From Schlegelella_A sp036263655 (GTDB taxonomy: Bacteria; Pseudomonadota; Gammaproteobacteria; Burkholderiales; Burkholderiaceae_C): a stretch of DNA of 64,000 nt. The first letter of the stretch is position 1. The number at the start of each line of letters is the position of its first letter. The DNA is taken from contig DATAGP010000052.1 of NCBI GenBank assembly GCA_036263655.1, positions 62,001-126,000 on the forward strand, given 5' to 3'. Below the pieces are notes generated by a model. It did no database searches. It was not told where the DNA came from and worked only from the letters and a program-made list of their open reading frames with translations. This document shows, one piece after another, positions 25,323 to 35,246 of the stretch. A program made the position numbers and the translations under genes.

Positions 25323-27649
25323 ATGCCTGTCGCGCTCGTGCCTGCGCCTGTGGTCGGCCGGGTCCTTGCCGGCGCCGCGCTGGCGCTGACTGCCATCGCC
25401 GCACCCGGCCAGGACCGGGAGCCGGCTCCCGCTCCCGACCCCCCGGCAGCAACCGACACGGCGCCCGCCGCAATGCCCGCGCCGCCACCGCCGGGCGCGC
25501 AGCCCATCCCGACCGAGCGGCTCGCCCCGGTGGAGATCCGGTCCCGCCGGCCTGACGAGATGCAGGAGCGTCGCCAGTCGACCGCGGCCAAGATCGTCAT
25601 CGGTCGCGAGGAGATCGATCGCTTCGGTGACGCCACGCTCGCCGACGTGCTGAAGCGACTGCCCGGCGTGACCCTGCAAGGCCCGCCCGGACGCGGCGGT
25701 GCGATCCGCCTGCGCGGCCTGGGCAGCGGCTACACCCAGATCCTGCTCGACGGCGAGCGCGTGCCGACGGGGTTCTCGCTGGATGCGCTGACGCCCGACC
25801 AGATCGAGCGGATCGAGATCCTGCGCGCGCCCACCGCCGAGACCGGTGCGCGCGCCATCGGCGGGACGATCAACATCGTGACGCGCGGCGGCTACACGCG
25901 CCGCGTGAACGATGTGCGCTTGAGCGTGGGGCACGAGAACGGGGGCGTGGGTCCGTCGCTCTCGTGGACGCGCAACCTGACCAGCGGCGCGTTCATCGTC
26001 AACTATTCGCTGAGCGCCTTCCACATCGAGCGCCATGCGAGCAGCCGGACGCGTACGACGGCACGGCGCCTCGAAGACGACGCGTTGACGCTCGAGCAGG
26101 ACCTGCAGAGCCGCTCCACGGCGCGCGGCGAGGGCATCAATGCGACGGGGAGGCTGCAGTGGCGACCGGAGGGGGGCCGCGACACGTTGACGCTGACGCC
26201 GATCGTCTTCCACAACCGCTTCCGCTTCCACAGTGCCGGCACGCTGACGCAGACCGTCGGCAGCGTGGAGGCGCCGTTCCACACGTCTCGGGGGGATGGC
26301 GACAACGCCCGTTCGCTGCTGCGCCTGAACGGCCAATGGATGCACCGCTTCGACGACGGCGGCCGCTTCGAGTGGCGGGCGGGCATCGGGCAGATGCGCT
26401 TCCAGGTCGACGGCATCAGCAGGGAGACGACCGGCGGAGTCCTCACGCGCACGCTCGACGATCGCAGCCGCTGGCGCGACGGCACCGTGACGACGAGCGG
26501 GAAGCTCGTCCACACGACGTTGCAGGACCACAGCGTCCTTTCGGGCATCGAGTTCGAGTCGCATCGCCGCGAGGACAGCCGCGTCACGGTGCAGACGCCG
26601 GACCCGTTCGTCACGGACTTCGGCGACAACCTGAGCGCATCGTCGCTGCGCCTGGCCGCGTACGCGCAGGACGAGTGGAACCTCACTCCGAACTGGTCGG
26701 TGCATGCCGGCCTGCGCTGGGAGTCGATCCGCACGCGCGGCAGCCTCGAGGAGGACGTGCCGGTCGCGAGCAACCGGAGCAGCGTCTGGTCGCCCTTGCT
26801 GCATGCGGTCTGGAAGCCCGACCCTGCGGGCCGTGACCAGATCCGCATGAGCCTGACGCGGAGCTACCGCTCGCCGCTGCTCGCACAGCTCATCGCGCGG
26901 CCGGTGATCAACACCCGCTACGCCGTCGGCGGCCCAAACACGCCGACGCAGCCCGACCGCGCCGGCAACCCCGCCCTGCGTCCGGAGCTCGCCACCGGCA
27001 TCGACGTCGCGGTCGAGCGCTACCTGCCCGGCACTGCATCCTGAGCGTCAACGTCTTCCGTCGTCACATCCGCGACTACATGCGCACCGTGACGACGCTG
27101 GAGACGGTCTCGTACTCGAGCGTTCCCCGCTACGTGGCGCGTGTGCGCAACGTCGGCGACGCCATGACGCAGGGCATCGAGGTGGAAGCGAAGTTCCGCG
27201 CCAGCGATCTCTGGCCATCGGCGCCACGCATCGACGTGCGGGCGAACGCGAGCGCCTTCGACTCGCGCGTCGAAAGCGTCGGCGGGCCCGACAACCGGCT
27301 CGACCAGCAGCCGGGCTACACCGCGAACCTGAGCGCCGACTACCGGCTGCCCGGTCTGCCGCTCACCATCGGCGGCAACGCCAACTGGACCCCGGGCTAC
27401 ACGACGCGTTTATCAGACACCCAGACCGTTTTCATCGGCCGCAAGCTGGTCTTCGACGCCTACGCGCTGTGGGTCTTCAACCCGGCGCTGCAGGTGCGCC
27501 TGACGCTCAGCAACCTGGCTCCCGACGAGTACGTCTTCGCCAGCGGCGTCGACGGCCCGGACCTCCAGGGCGTCCCCGTGCGCGAGACCTCGCGCACGAC
27601 GCAGCCGACCCACCTGCACACGCAACTGCGCCTGGAAATGAAGCTCTGA
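25323..27649 (+). pseudogene. TonB-dependent outer-membrane receptor, broken by one frameshift
   Basis: The two reading frames together make a complete TonB-dependent receptor. The first (25323-27044) has a signal-like N terminus, a Pro/Ala-rich linker and a plug domain (DATLADVLKRLPGVTLQG, IRLRGLGSGYTQILLDGERV, ERIEILRAPTAETGARAIGG), then barrel strands. It ends abruptly after VERYLPG. The second, in another frame and readable from about 27040 (ILSVNVFRRHIRDYM), carries the last strands to the C-terminal aromatic-poor end LRLEMKL at 27649. Loss of one base around 27030-27042 explains both. The sequence on each side looks intact, so the break is recent or a sequencing error. The substrate is unknown: a siderophore, sugar or other large ligand. 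Confidence 0.85.
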
Positions 27650-27745
27650 TCCGCCAGCCGCGGTGTTCAGCCCCTCGAACGCAAAACGATCGCCTAGACT
27701 CCGCCGCCTCGCGATGCCGGTGCCGGCACGCCCAGGAGAGCCACG

Positions 27746-28933
27746 ATGAAGTTCAGCCGTCTGTTTGCCGCCGCCCTGGCGGCCCTCTTTGTCAACGCGC
27801 CCGCGGCGGCCCAGGGCAAGGGCGACATCCGCATCGCCCACGTCTACAGCAAGACCGGCCCGCTCGAGGCCTACGGCAAGCAGACGCAGACCGGCCTGAT
27901 GATGGGCCTCGACTACGCCACCGGCGGCACGATGACCGTCAATGGCCGCAAGCTCACGGTCATCGAGAAGGACGACCAGGGCAAGCCGGACGTCGGCAAG
28001 AACCTGCTCGCCACCGCGTACGGCGACGACAAGGCCGACATCGCCGTCGGGCCGACCTCGTCGGGCGTCGCGCTGGCGCTGCTGCCGGTGGCCGAGGAGT
28101 ACAAGAAGATCCTGCTCGTCGAGCCCGCCGTCGCCGACTCGATCACCGGCGACAAGTGGAACAAGTACATCTTCCGCACCGGCCGCAACAGCTCGCAGGA
28201 CGCGATCTCGAACGCCGTCGCCCAGGACCGCGAGAACACCTCGATCGCGACCCTGGCCCAGGACTACGCCTTCGGCCGCGACGGCGTGAAGGCCTTCAAG
28301 GACTCGGTCAAGAAGGCGAAGATCGTCCACGAGGAGTACCTGCCGGCGGCGACCACCGACTTCACCGCGGGCGCGCAACGCCTGATCGATGCCCTGAAGG
28401 ACAAGCCCGGCCGCAAGGTGATCTGGATCATCTGGGCCGGCGCGGGCAACCCGTTCAAGATCGCCGACCTCGACCTCAAGCGCTACAACATCGAGATCGC
28501 GACCGGCGGCAACATCATGCCGGCGATGGTGAACTACAAGCAGTTCCCCGGCATGGAGGGCGCCACCTACTACTACTTCGGCATCCCGAAGAACCCGGTC
28601 AACGAGTGGCTGGTCGCCAACCACTACAAGCAGTACAAGACCCCGCCCGACTTCTTCACCGCCGGCGGCATGAGCGCCGGGATCGCCATCGTCGAGGCGC
28701 TGAAGAAGACCGGCGCCGACACCCAGACCGAGAAGCTGATCAAGACCCTGGAAGGCATGAGCTTCGACACGCCGAAGGGCAAGATGACCTTCCGCAAGGA
28801 AGACCACCAGGCGATGCAGAGCATGTACCACTTCAAGGTCAAGGCCGATCCGGCGTTCGCCTGGGGCGTGCCCGAGCTGGTGCGCGAGATCAAGCCGGAA
28901 GAGATGCAGGTGCCCGTCCGCAACAAGCGCTGA
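27746..28933 (+). CDS. ABC transporter substrate-binding protein, branched-chain amino acid type
   Basis: A 395-residue periplasmic receptor. The signal peptide MKFSRLFAAALAALFVNAPAA is followed by DIRIAHVYSKTGPLEAYGKQ, the family's ligand-binding start. Other typical parts are KLTVIEKDDQGKPDVGKNL, a GPTSSGVALALLPVAEEY loop and the C-terminal FDTPKGKMTFRKEDHQAMQS. AGGAGA lies 7 nt before the ATG. It heads a complete five-gene Liv operon (receptor, LivG, LivF, LivH, LivM) with tiny gaps or overlaps. A TAGACT at 27695-27700 could be its -10. Related receptors bind amides, aromatic acids or branched amino acids, so the ligand remains open. Confidence 0.9.
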   Translation: MKFSRLFAAALAALFVNAPAAAQGKGDIRIAHVYSKTGPLEAYGKQTQTGLMMGLDYATGGTMTVNGRKLTVIEKDDQGKPDVGKNLLATAYGDDKADIAVGPTSSGVALALLPVAEEYKKILLVEPAVADSITGDKWNKYIFRTGRNSSQDAISNAVAQDRENTSIATLAQDYAFGRDGVKAFKDSVKKAKIVHEEYLPAATTDFTAGAQRLIDALKDKPGRKVIWIIWAGAGNPFKIADLDLKRYNIEIATGGNIMPAMVNYKQFPGMEGATYYYFGIPKNPVNEWLVANHYKQYKTPPDFFTAGGMSAGIAIVEALKKTGADTQTEKLIKTLEGMSFDTPKGKMTFRKEDHQAMQSMYHFKVKADPAFAWGVPELVREIKPEEMQVPVRNKR

Positions 28934-28970
28934 GCCCCGCCCGCGAGACGCGCCGCCGCCGTCCGCGACC

Positions 28971-29729
28971 ATGCTCGAGACGCGCGACCTGACCATCCGC
29001 TTCGGCGGGCACGTGGCGGTCGACCGGGTGTCCTGCCGGTTCTCCCCGGGCTCGCTGACGGCGATCGTCGGCCCGAACGGCGCCGGCAAGACGACCTACT
29101 TCAACCTGATCTCCGGCCAGCTGCGCGCCAGCGCCGGCTCGGTGCACCTGGACGGCGCCGACATCACCGGCGAGAGCGTGCCTCGACGCACGCACCGTGG
29201 CCTCGGCCGCGCCTTCCAGCTGACGCAGCTGTTCCCCAACCTGAGCGTGGCCGAGAACGTGCGCCTCGCCGTGCAGTCGCGGCGGCACGAGGGGCTGGAC
29301 CTGTGGTCGGTATGGAGCGACCGCCGGGCGACCGCCGACCGCGCCGCCGAGCTGATCGAGCGGGTGCGCCTGCACGAGCGCCGCGACGACGTCGCCGCGA
29401 GCCTGCCGCACGGCGACCAGCGCAAGCTCGAGGTGGCGATGCTGATGGCGCTGGAGCCGAGCGTCTTCATGTTCGACGAGCCCACGGCCGGCATGAGCAC
29501 CGACGACGTGCCGGTGGTCCTCGACCTGATCCGCGGCCTGAAGCAGGACCGGAGCAAGACCATCCTGCTGGTGGAGCACAAGATGGACGTGGTGCGCGAG
29601 CTCGCCGACCGCATCATCGTCCTGCACAACGGCCAGCTCGTCGCCGACGGCGAGCCCGAGGCGGTGATCGCCTCGCCCATCGTCCAGCAGGCGTACCTGG
29701 GCATGCCGGTGGTGGCGGAGGCGGCATGA
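28971..29729 (+). CDS. livG: ABC transporter ATPase, LivG type (second system)
   Basis: A 252-residue ATPase: Walker A GPNGAGKTT, LivG-type signature LPHGDQRKLEVA, Walker B VFMFDEPTAGM and switch VEHKMDVV. Length and domain order are typical; it lacks the C-terminal tail of the other LivG at 10.4 kb. The stop overlaps the livF ATG by ATGA, coupling the two ATPases. It powers the LivH/LivM permease encoded just downstream. Confidence 0.9.
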   Translation: MLETRDLTIRFGGHVAVDRVSCRFSPGSLTAIVGPNGAGKTTYFNLISGQLRASAGSVHLDGADITGESVPRRTHRGLGRAFQLTQLFPNLSVAENVRLAVQSRRHEGLDLWSVWSDRRATADRAAELIERVRLHERRDDVAASLPHGDQRKLEVAMLMALEPSVFMFDEPTAGMSTDDVPVVLDLIRGLKQDRSKTILLVEHKMDVVRELADRIIVLHNGQLVADGEPEAVIASPIVQQAYLGMPVVAEAA

Positions 29730-30460
29730 GCGAGCCGATCCTGGCGCTGCGCGGCGTGCACACGCACATCGGCGCGTACCACATCCTGCACGGGGTCGAC
29801 TTCGTCGTGCCGGCCAACGAGGTGACGATGCTGCTCGGCCGCAACGGCGCCGGCAAGACGACGACGCTGCGGACCATCATGGGACTGTGGCAGCCGTCGC
29901 AGGGCGAGATCGTCTTCGCCGGACAGCGGCTGAAGGGCGCCACGCCCGACATCGCGCGGCTCGGCATCGGCTACGTGCCGGAGAGCATGGGCATCTTCGC
30001 CGACCTGACGGTGCGCGAGAACATGCTGCTCGCGGCACGCGGCGCCCGCACGCTGGAGCAGGTCGATGCTCAGCGGCTCGAGTGGCTGTTCGGCCTGTTC
30101 CCGGCGCTCAAGAAGTTCTGGCTCCACCCCGCCGGCAAGCTCTCGGGCGGGCAGAAGCAGATGCTCGCCATCGGCAGGGCGATGATCGAGCCGCGCAGGC
30201 TCCTCCTCATCGACGAGCCGAGCAAGGGCCTCGCGCCGGCGATCGTGCAGAACCTCATCGCGGCGCTGCGCGAGCTGAAGAGCACGCAGACGGCCATCCT
30301 CCTCGTCGAGCAGAACGTGGCCGTCGCCAAGGCGCTCGGCGACAGCGTCGTCGTCATGGACAGCGGCCGCATCGTCCACGCCGGGTCGATGGCCGAGCTG
30401 GCCGGCGACGAAGCGATGCAGCAGCGCCTGCTCGGCCTGTCCCTGGCGGCGCACGCATGA
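29726..30460 (+). CDS. livF: ABC transporter ATPase, LivF type (second system)
   Basis: A 244-residue ATPase with Walker A GRNGAGKTT, a canonical signature LSGGQKQML, Walker B LLLIDEPSKG and the LivF switch VEQNVAVAKAL. The gene overlaps livG upstream and livH downstream by ATGA at both ends, so the order G-F-H-M is translated as a coupled unit. This differs from the first system in the window, where the permease comes before the ATPases. Confidence 0.9.
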   Translation: MSEPILALRGVHTHIGAYHILHGVDFVVPANEVTMLLGRNGAGKTTTLRTIMGLWQPSQGEIVFAGQRLKGATPDIARLGIGYVPESMGIFADLTVRENMLLAARGARTLEQVDAQRLEWLFGLFPALKKFWLHPAGKLSGGQKQMLAIGRAMIEPRRLLLIDEPSKGLAPAIVQNLIAALRELKSTQTAILLVEQNVAVAKALGDSVVVMDSGRIVHAGSMAELAGDEAMQQRLLGLSLAAHA

Positions 30461-31488
30461 GCGCGACCGCGCCGCCGATCGCCGCCGGCGCCGACACGGG
30501 CGCGATCCCCAAGACCAAGTTCGACCTCGTCCCGCTCGCCCTCGTCGCCGTGCTGGCGCTGGGCGCCCTGCCGGCCATCGACGCGCCTTCGACCTGGGCC
30601 ACGCTCACCGTCGCCGGGCTGGCGATGGGCATGATCATCTTCATCATCGCCTCCGGCCTGACGCTGGTCTTCGGGCTCATGGACGTGCTGAACTTCGGCC
30701 ACGGCGTCTTCATCGCCCTGGGTGCGTACCTGGCGGTCAGCGTCTTCGCCGGCATGGCCGACTGGACCACGTCGACCGACGTCATGCGCAACCTGGTGGC
30801 GATCTTCGCCGCGCTGCTCGCCGGCGCCGCCGTCGCCGGCGTCGCCGGGATCGTCTTCGAGCGGCTGCTCGTGCGACCCGTCTACGGGCAGCACCTGAAG
30901 CAGATCCTGATCACGATGGGCGGCCTCATCATCGGCGAAGAGCTGATCAAGGTGTTCTGGGGCCCGACGCCGATCGCGCTCGAGCTGCCGCAGGGGATGC
31001 GCGGCGTGTTCACGGTCGGCGAGGCGGCGGTCGAGAAGTTCCGGGTCCTCGCCGCCGTCATCGGCGCCGTCGTCTTCCTGGCCCTGTTGCTGGTCCTCAA
31101 CCGCACCAAGCTCGGACTGCTCATCCGCGCCGGCGTGCAGGACCGCGAGATGGTCGAGAGCCTCGGCTACCGCATCCGGCGCCTCTTCGTCGGCGTGTTC
31201 GTCGCCGGCTCGGCGCTGGCCGGCCTGGGCGGGGCGCTCTGGGGCATCAACCAGCACGGCGTCAGCCCGCAGATCGGCGCCAGCGTCAACGTCCTGATCT
31301 TCATCGTCATCATCATCGGCGGCCTCGGCTCGACGACCGGCTGCTTCGTCGGCGCGCTGCTCGTCGGGCTGATGGCCAACTACACCGGCTTCCTGGCGCC
31401 GAAGGTCGCCATGTTCTCCAACATCGGCCTGATGGTCGCCATCCTGCTCTGGCGGCCGCGCGGCCTCTATCCGGTGACCAGCCGCTAG
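30457..31488 (+). CDS. livH: ABC transporter permease, LivH type
   Basis: A 343-residue inner-membrane permease with an N-terminal soluble stretch of about 25 residues and roughly eight hydrophobic helices. LivH motifs: ASGLTLVFGLMDVLNFGHGV, the cytoplasmic coupling region QDREMVESLGYRIRRLF, and VIIIGGLGSTTGCFVGALL. Start overlaps livF by ATGA. It should form a heterodimer with the LivM product encoded 5 bp downstream. The 24-residue gap-free N-terminal extension before the first helix is somewhat longer than in most LivH proteins. Confidence 0.9.
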   Translation: MSATAPPIAAGADTGAIPKTKFDLVPLALVAVLALGALPAIDAPSTWATLTVAGLAMGMIIFIIASGLTLVFGLMDVLNFGHGVFIALGAYLAVSVFAGMADWTTSTDVMRNLVAIFAALLAGAAVAGVAGIVFERLLVRPVYGQHLKQILITMGGLIIGEELIKVFWGPTPIALELPQGMRGVFTVGEAAVEKFRVLAAVIGAVVFLALLLVLNRTKLGLLIRAGVQDREMVESLGYRIRRLFVGVFVAGSALAGLGGALWGINQHGVSPQIGASVNVLIFIVIIIGGLGSTTGCFVGALLVGLMANYTGFLAPKVAMFSNIGLMVAILLWRPRGLYPVTSR

Positions 31489-31493
31489 CGCCC

Positions 31494-32576
31494 ATGCTGC
31501 GCCGCCTGCTCTCCAACGACCTGCCGCGCAATCGCTGGCTCGCCGTGCTGCTGCTCGCGATCTTCCTGGCCCTGGCGCTGACGCCCTTCATCTTTCCGGG
31601 CACGCGGGCGCTCAACGTCGCCGCCAAGGTGATCGTCTTCATCCTCCTCGTCGCCAGCTTCGACCTGCTGCTCGGCTACACCGGCATCGTCAGCTTCGCG
31701 CACACGATGTTCTTCGGCATCGGTGCCTACGGCGTCGCCATCGCTGCGACGCGGATCGGGCCGACCTGGCCGGCGCTCGGGCTCGGCATCGCGTGCGCGC
31801 TCGCGGTCTCGCTGGTGCTCTCGCTGCTGATCGGCCTCTTCAGCCTGCGCGTGCGGGCGATCTTCTTCGCCATGATCACGCTGGCGGTCGCCTCCGCGTT
31901 CGCGACGCTGGCCTCGCAGCTGGCGGACCTCACGGGCGGTGAGGACGGCCTCACGTTCAAGGTGCCGGAGGCGCTGCAGCCGGGCACCGAGTACGCGGCC
32001 GAGCCCTTCCTCGGCGCTTCGCTCGACGGCCGCTTCGTCACCTACTACCTGATCTTCTTCGCCGCGCTGCTGCTCGTCCTGGCGCTGCTGCGCATCGTCA
32101 ACTCGCCGTTCGGGCGCGTCCTCCAGGCGATCCGCGAGAACGACTTCCGGGCCGAGGCGATCGGCTACCGGACGGTGGTCTACCGGACGATCGCCAGCGT
32201 CCTCTCGGCCCTGTTCGCCACCCTGGCCGGCGTGCTGCTCGCGCTCTGGCTGCGCTACAACGGGCCGGACACAACCCTGTCGTTCGAGATCATGCTCGAC
32301 GTGCTGCTCATCGTCGTCATTGGCGGCATGGGCACGATCTACGGCGCCGTCGTCGGCAGCGTGCTGCTCGTGCTGGCCCAGAACTACCTGCAGGACCTCA
32401 TGAAGCTCGCCGCCGGCGCCGTCGAAGGCGTGCCGCTCTTGGCGCACATCGTCTCGCCCGACCGCTGGCTGCTCTGGCTCGGCATCCTGTTCGTGCTCTC
32501 GGTCTACTACTTCCCGAGCGGCGTCGTCGGCCGGCTGCGCGCGATGCGCGCCGGCGCGGCGAGCGGGCGCCCCTGA
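31494..32576 (+). CDS. livM: ABC transporter permease, LivM type
   Basis: A 360-residue inner-membrane permease, last gene of the operon that began at 27746. LivM features: LLGYTGIVSFAHTMFFGIGAY, SLRVRAIFFAMITLAVASAF, the cytoplasmic coupling helix RENDFRAEAIGYRTVVYR, and VVIGGMGTIYGAVVGSVLL. It lies 5 bp after livH and ends 19 bp from the convergent sirtuin gene. Length and helix count are normal for the family. Confidence 0.9.
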   Translation: MLRRLLSNDLPRNRWLAVLLLAIFLALALTPFIFPGTRALNVAAKVIVFILLVASFDLLLGYTGIVSFAHTMFFGIGAYGVAIAATRIGPTWPALGLGIACALAVSLVLSLLIGLFSLRVRAIFFAMITLAVASAFATLASQLADLTGGEDGLTFKVPEALQPGTEYAAEPFLGASLDGRFVTYYLIFFAALLLVLALLRIVNSPFGRVLQAIRENDFRAEAIGYRTVVYRTIASVLSALFATLAGVLLALWLRYNGPDTTLSFEIMLDVLLIVVIGGMGTIYGAVVGSVLLVLAQNYLQDLMKLAAGAVEGVPLLAHIVSPDRWLLWLGILFVLSVYYFPSGVVGRLRAMRAGAASGRP

Positions 32577-32595
32577 CCGCGCGCGACCGGCGGTC

Positions 32596-33357
32596 CTAGC
32601 CGCCCGGGGTGGCGCAGATCGCCGGCAGGACGGTCCCGATCGGCTCGCGCAGCACCGCATCGGCGTGCTCGTCCATGGCCGTCGGCTGGTCGTTGACGAT
32701 GACGATGCGGGCGCCGGCGCGCGCCGCGATCGGCACCATGCCGGCCACCGGATACACCTGCAGCGTCGTGCCGACAGTCAGGAGCAGATCGGCTTCGGCG
32801 GCGACGTCCATCGCCTTCGCGATCACCTGCGGAACGAGGGCCTGGCCGAACGAGATGGTGTCGCTCTTCAGGATGCCGCCGCAGTGCACGCAGTGCGGGT
32901 CCTCCTCGCCGGCCCGGACCCGGTCGAGCGCGTCCTGCATCGGCGCGCGCCAGCCGCAGCCCCAGCACATCACGCGGCGCATCGTCCCGTGCACCTCGAC
33001 GACCCGCTCCGGCGACTGGCCGGCGCGCTGGTGCAGCTCGTCGATGTTCTGCGTCACCAGCGCGTGCAGCTTGCCACGCCGCTCCAGCTCGACGAGCGCG
33101 CGGTGGCCGGCGTTCGGCTCCGCCGTCCAGGCGCCGTGGTCCACGCGCGATCGCCAGGCCGCCTTGCGGACCTCGGCGTCGGCGAGGTAGTTCTGGATCG
33201 TCGACTGCTTCTCGGCGGCCGGGTTCCTGGTCCACACGCCCTTGGGGCCGCGGAAGTCGGGAATGCCGGAGTCGGTGGAGATGCCGGCACCAGTGAGGAC
33301 CACCACCTTGTCGGCGGCAGTGATCCATTCGCGAACGGTGGAGAGGAGGTCTGTCAT
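32596..33357 (-). CDS. Sir2-family NAD-dependent protein deacylase
   Basis: A 253-residue sirtuin. NAD-binding elements are LTGAGISTDSGIPDFRG (around residues 21-37) and TQNIDELHQRAG (Q103, N104, D106). The catalytic base is H123 (VEVHGTM). A zinc ribbon is formed by C131/C134 (CWGC) and C156/C159 (CVHC). The conserved GTTLQVYPVAG loop follows. It should remove acetyl or other acyl groups from lysines, for example on acyl-CoA synthetases such as the MatB-like enzyme in this window, though nothing links them directly. The ATG at 33357 has only a weak ribosome site. It is divergent from the TPS operon. Confidence 0.92.
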   Translation of the reverse strand: MTDLLSTVREWITAADKVVVLTGAGISTDSGIPDFRGPKGVWTRNPAAEKQSTIQNYLADAEVRKAAWRSRVDHGAWTAEPNAGHRALVELERRGKLHALVTQNIDELHQRAGQSPERVVEVHGTMRRVMCWGCGWRAPMQDALDRVRAGEEDPHCVHCGGILKSDTISFGQALVPQVIAKAMDVAAEADLLLTVGTTLQVYPVAGMVPIAARAGARIVIVNDQPTAMDEHADAVLREPIGTVLPAICATPGG

Positions 33358-33454
33358 GGCCGGTTGCGCAGGGTTGCGGCCATCGTAGCGGCGCGCGCGA
33401 AGCGCACGGCGGCGATGGCTTCCGGGTCGCCGCGACTCCGCTGACGGAGGGTGA

Positions 33455-33482
33455 TTGACATCGCCGTCGCGCGGCGTATGGT
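33455..33482 (+). promoter_or_regulatory. Sigma-70-type promoter of the two-partner-secretion operon
   Basis: A perfect -35 TTGACA (33455-33460) is followed after 16 bp by TATGGT (33477-33482; four of six consensus bases). The predicted start of transcription near 33489 leaves about 43 nt before the tpsB ATG at 33532. This also argues against translation from the GTG at 33451, which would overlap the -35. Confidence 0.55.
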
Positions 33483-33531
33483 CGCCAGCGTCGCGCCAGG
33501 GCGTGGTCTTCGCGGTTCGCCGCCAGCCTCC

Positions 33532-35238
33532 ATGACAGCAGCTCTGCTTCCCTCCCGTGCCGCGCTCCTCATCGCCTGCTGGTCGGGGCTTGCCGCCGCG
33601 CAGACGCTGCCGCCGCCCAACGCCGGCTCGGTCCTCCAGCAGGTGCAGCCCTCGCTCGTGCCGGCGCCGGCGCCGGGCAGCGCCCAGACGCTGCCGCCGC
33701 TGAACGTGCCGAGGGCCGTCACCGCGCCGGCGGCCGGTGGCGGTCGGGTCGACGTCAAGGGCTTCCGCATCGCCGGCCTGACGACGACGCAGGCCGAACC
33801 GCTGCTGCCGGCGCTGCAGAAATACGTCGGTGCGGGCAAGACCCTGGCCGATCTCGAGGACGCGGCCAAGGACGTCGAAGTCGTGCTGCAGCGCCGAGGC
33901 CTCTTCCTCGCCCAGGTCTACGTGCCGGAGCAGACGCTGAGCGACGGCGTCGTGACCTTGCAGGTGCTGGAAGGCCGCATCGGCTCGGTCAAGGTCGAGG
34001 TCGGGCCCGGGGTGCGCGTCGCCGCGGAGCGGCTCGACCGCATCGTCGCCATCCTGCGCGGCAACCCCGTGGCCGAGCGCGAGCTCGTGGAGCGAGCGCT
34101 GTTCACCCTGGGCGACCTGCGCGGCATCGCCGTCAGCACGGCGCTCACCCCGGGCAACACGATCGGACACGCGGACCTTGTGGTCAAGGTGTCGAAGGGC
34201 GCCGATTTCGCGACCACGATCGACGTCGACAACGGCGGCTCGCTCTTCACGGGGCGCTTTCGCGTCAATGCCGGCTTCGACTGGTTCAATCCGAGCGGCC
34301 GCGGCGACGTCGCCTCCCTGCGGGCGCAGGTGACGACCAACCTGGGCGCCAAGTTCGTGCGCGCGTCCTGGCTGACGCCGATCAATGCCGTGGGCACCAA
34401 GTTCGGCGTTGCTGCCAGCTACCTCAAGTACGAGCTCGGCTCGGCGCTCTTCTCGAGCCTCGCTGCCGACGGCACCGCGGAGGCCTACTCGCTGCAGCTG
34501 CTGCATCCGCTGATCCGCTCGCGCAACAACAACGTCTTCCTGCAGGCGAGCACGGACTACCGCCGCTTCGAGGATCGCGTCCAGGCCATCCCCCTGGTCA
34601 CGAAGAAGGACATCGCGCCCTACGTGACGCTCGGCGTGGTCGGCGACTTCCGCGACACCTTCGCGGGCGGCGGCATCACCAACTACACGGTGAACGCGGT
34701 CGGCGGCCGGCTGCGCTTCAGGACCGAGGACGAAGCGGTCGTCGATGCCGCGAACTACCGCTCCGCCGGCAAGTACGCGAAGCTGCAGCTCGGCGCGTCG
34801 CGGCTGCAGGTGCTGCCGAACAAGCACTATCTCTTCGTCAGCGCCGTGGCGCAGCTGGCGAGCAAGAACCTCGACAGCTCCGAGAAGTTCAGTCTCGGCG
34901 GACCCTACGGCGTTCGCGCCTACCCGTCGCCCGAGTCGCCCAGCGATTCCGGCCTGATCACGACCTGGGAATACCGCGCGCCGCTGCCGATCACCCGCGT
35001 TCCCGGCGACTGGATCTTCACCGTCTTCGGCGACTACGGCGTCGGGCGCCTGCACCAGGATCCGCTGCCGACGGACGTCGGCAACACGCGCAAGCTGGTC
35101 GGGCACGGCCTGGGCCTCACCTACGGCGGCAGCAAGGGCCTGCTGGTGAAGGCCTGGATCGCGATGCGCGGCGGCACGCGCGCCCAGAGCGACGACAGCA
35201 AGGTCCGTCTCTACGCCCTCGTCAGCCAGCCGTTCTGA
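33532..35238 (+). CDS. TpsB/ShlB/FhaC-family outer-membrane transporter
   Basis: A 568-residue Omp85-superfamily translocator that secretes its TpsA partner across the outer membrane. Signal peptide LPSRAALLIACWSGLAAAQ; Pro-rich linker; POTRA region about residues 70-150 (VDVKGFRIAGL, KDVEVVLQRRGLFLAQVYVP, GVVTLQVLEGRIGSV); then a 16-strand-type barrel. The barrel includes a VRAYPSPESPSDSG stretch, the position of the family's VRGF/VRGY-type loop motif, and it ends with the aromatic LYALVSQPF. The ATG at 33532 is chosen over a GTG 81 bp upstream because the signal peptide begins there and a promoter overlaps the earlier codons. It lies 8 bp before the TpsA gene. Confidence 0.92.
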   Translation: MTAALLPSRAALLIACWSGLAAAQTLPPPNAGSVLQQVQPSLVPAPAPGSAQTLPPLNVPRAVTAPAAGGGRVDVKGFRIAGLTTTQAEPLLPALQKYVGAGKTLADLEDAAKDVEVVLQRRGLFLAQVYVPEQTLSDGVVTLQVLEGRIGSVKVEVGPGVRVAAERLDRIVAILRGNPVAERELVERALFTLGDLRGIAVSTALTPGNTIGHADLVVKVSKGADFATTIDVDNGGSLFTGRFRVNAGFDWFNPSGRGDVASLRAQVTTNLGAKFVRASWLTPINAVGTKFGVAASYLKYELGSALFSSLAADGTAEAYSLQLLHPLIRSRNNNVFLQASTDYRRFEDRVQAIPLVTKKDIAPYVTLGVVGDFRDTFAGGGITNYTVNAVGGRLRFRTEDEAVVDAANYRSAGKYAKLQLGASRLQVLPNKHYLFVSAVAQLASKNLDSSEKFSLGGPYGVRAYPSPESPSDSGLITTWEYRAPLPITRVPGDWIFTVFGDYGVGRLHQDPLPTDVGNTRKLVGHGLGLTYGGSKGLLVKAWIAMRGGTRAQSDDSKVRLYALVSQPF

Positions 35239-35246
35239 GGCGACCC

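Noticed and set aside
27044..27080. Programmed frameshifting in the TonB receptor gene
   Set aside because: No slippery heptamer or downstream structure is apparent at the junction; a simple one-base deletion explains it better.
33451..33531. Upstream extension of the TpsB gene from GTG 33451
   Set aside because: It overlaps a TTGACA promoter, has no ribosome site, and would place 27 non-hydrophobic residues before a proper signal peptide.
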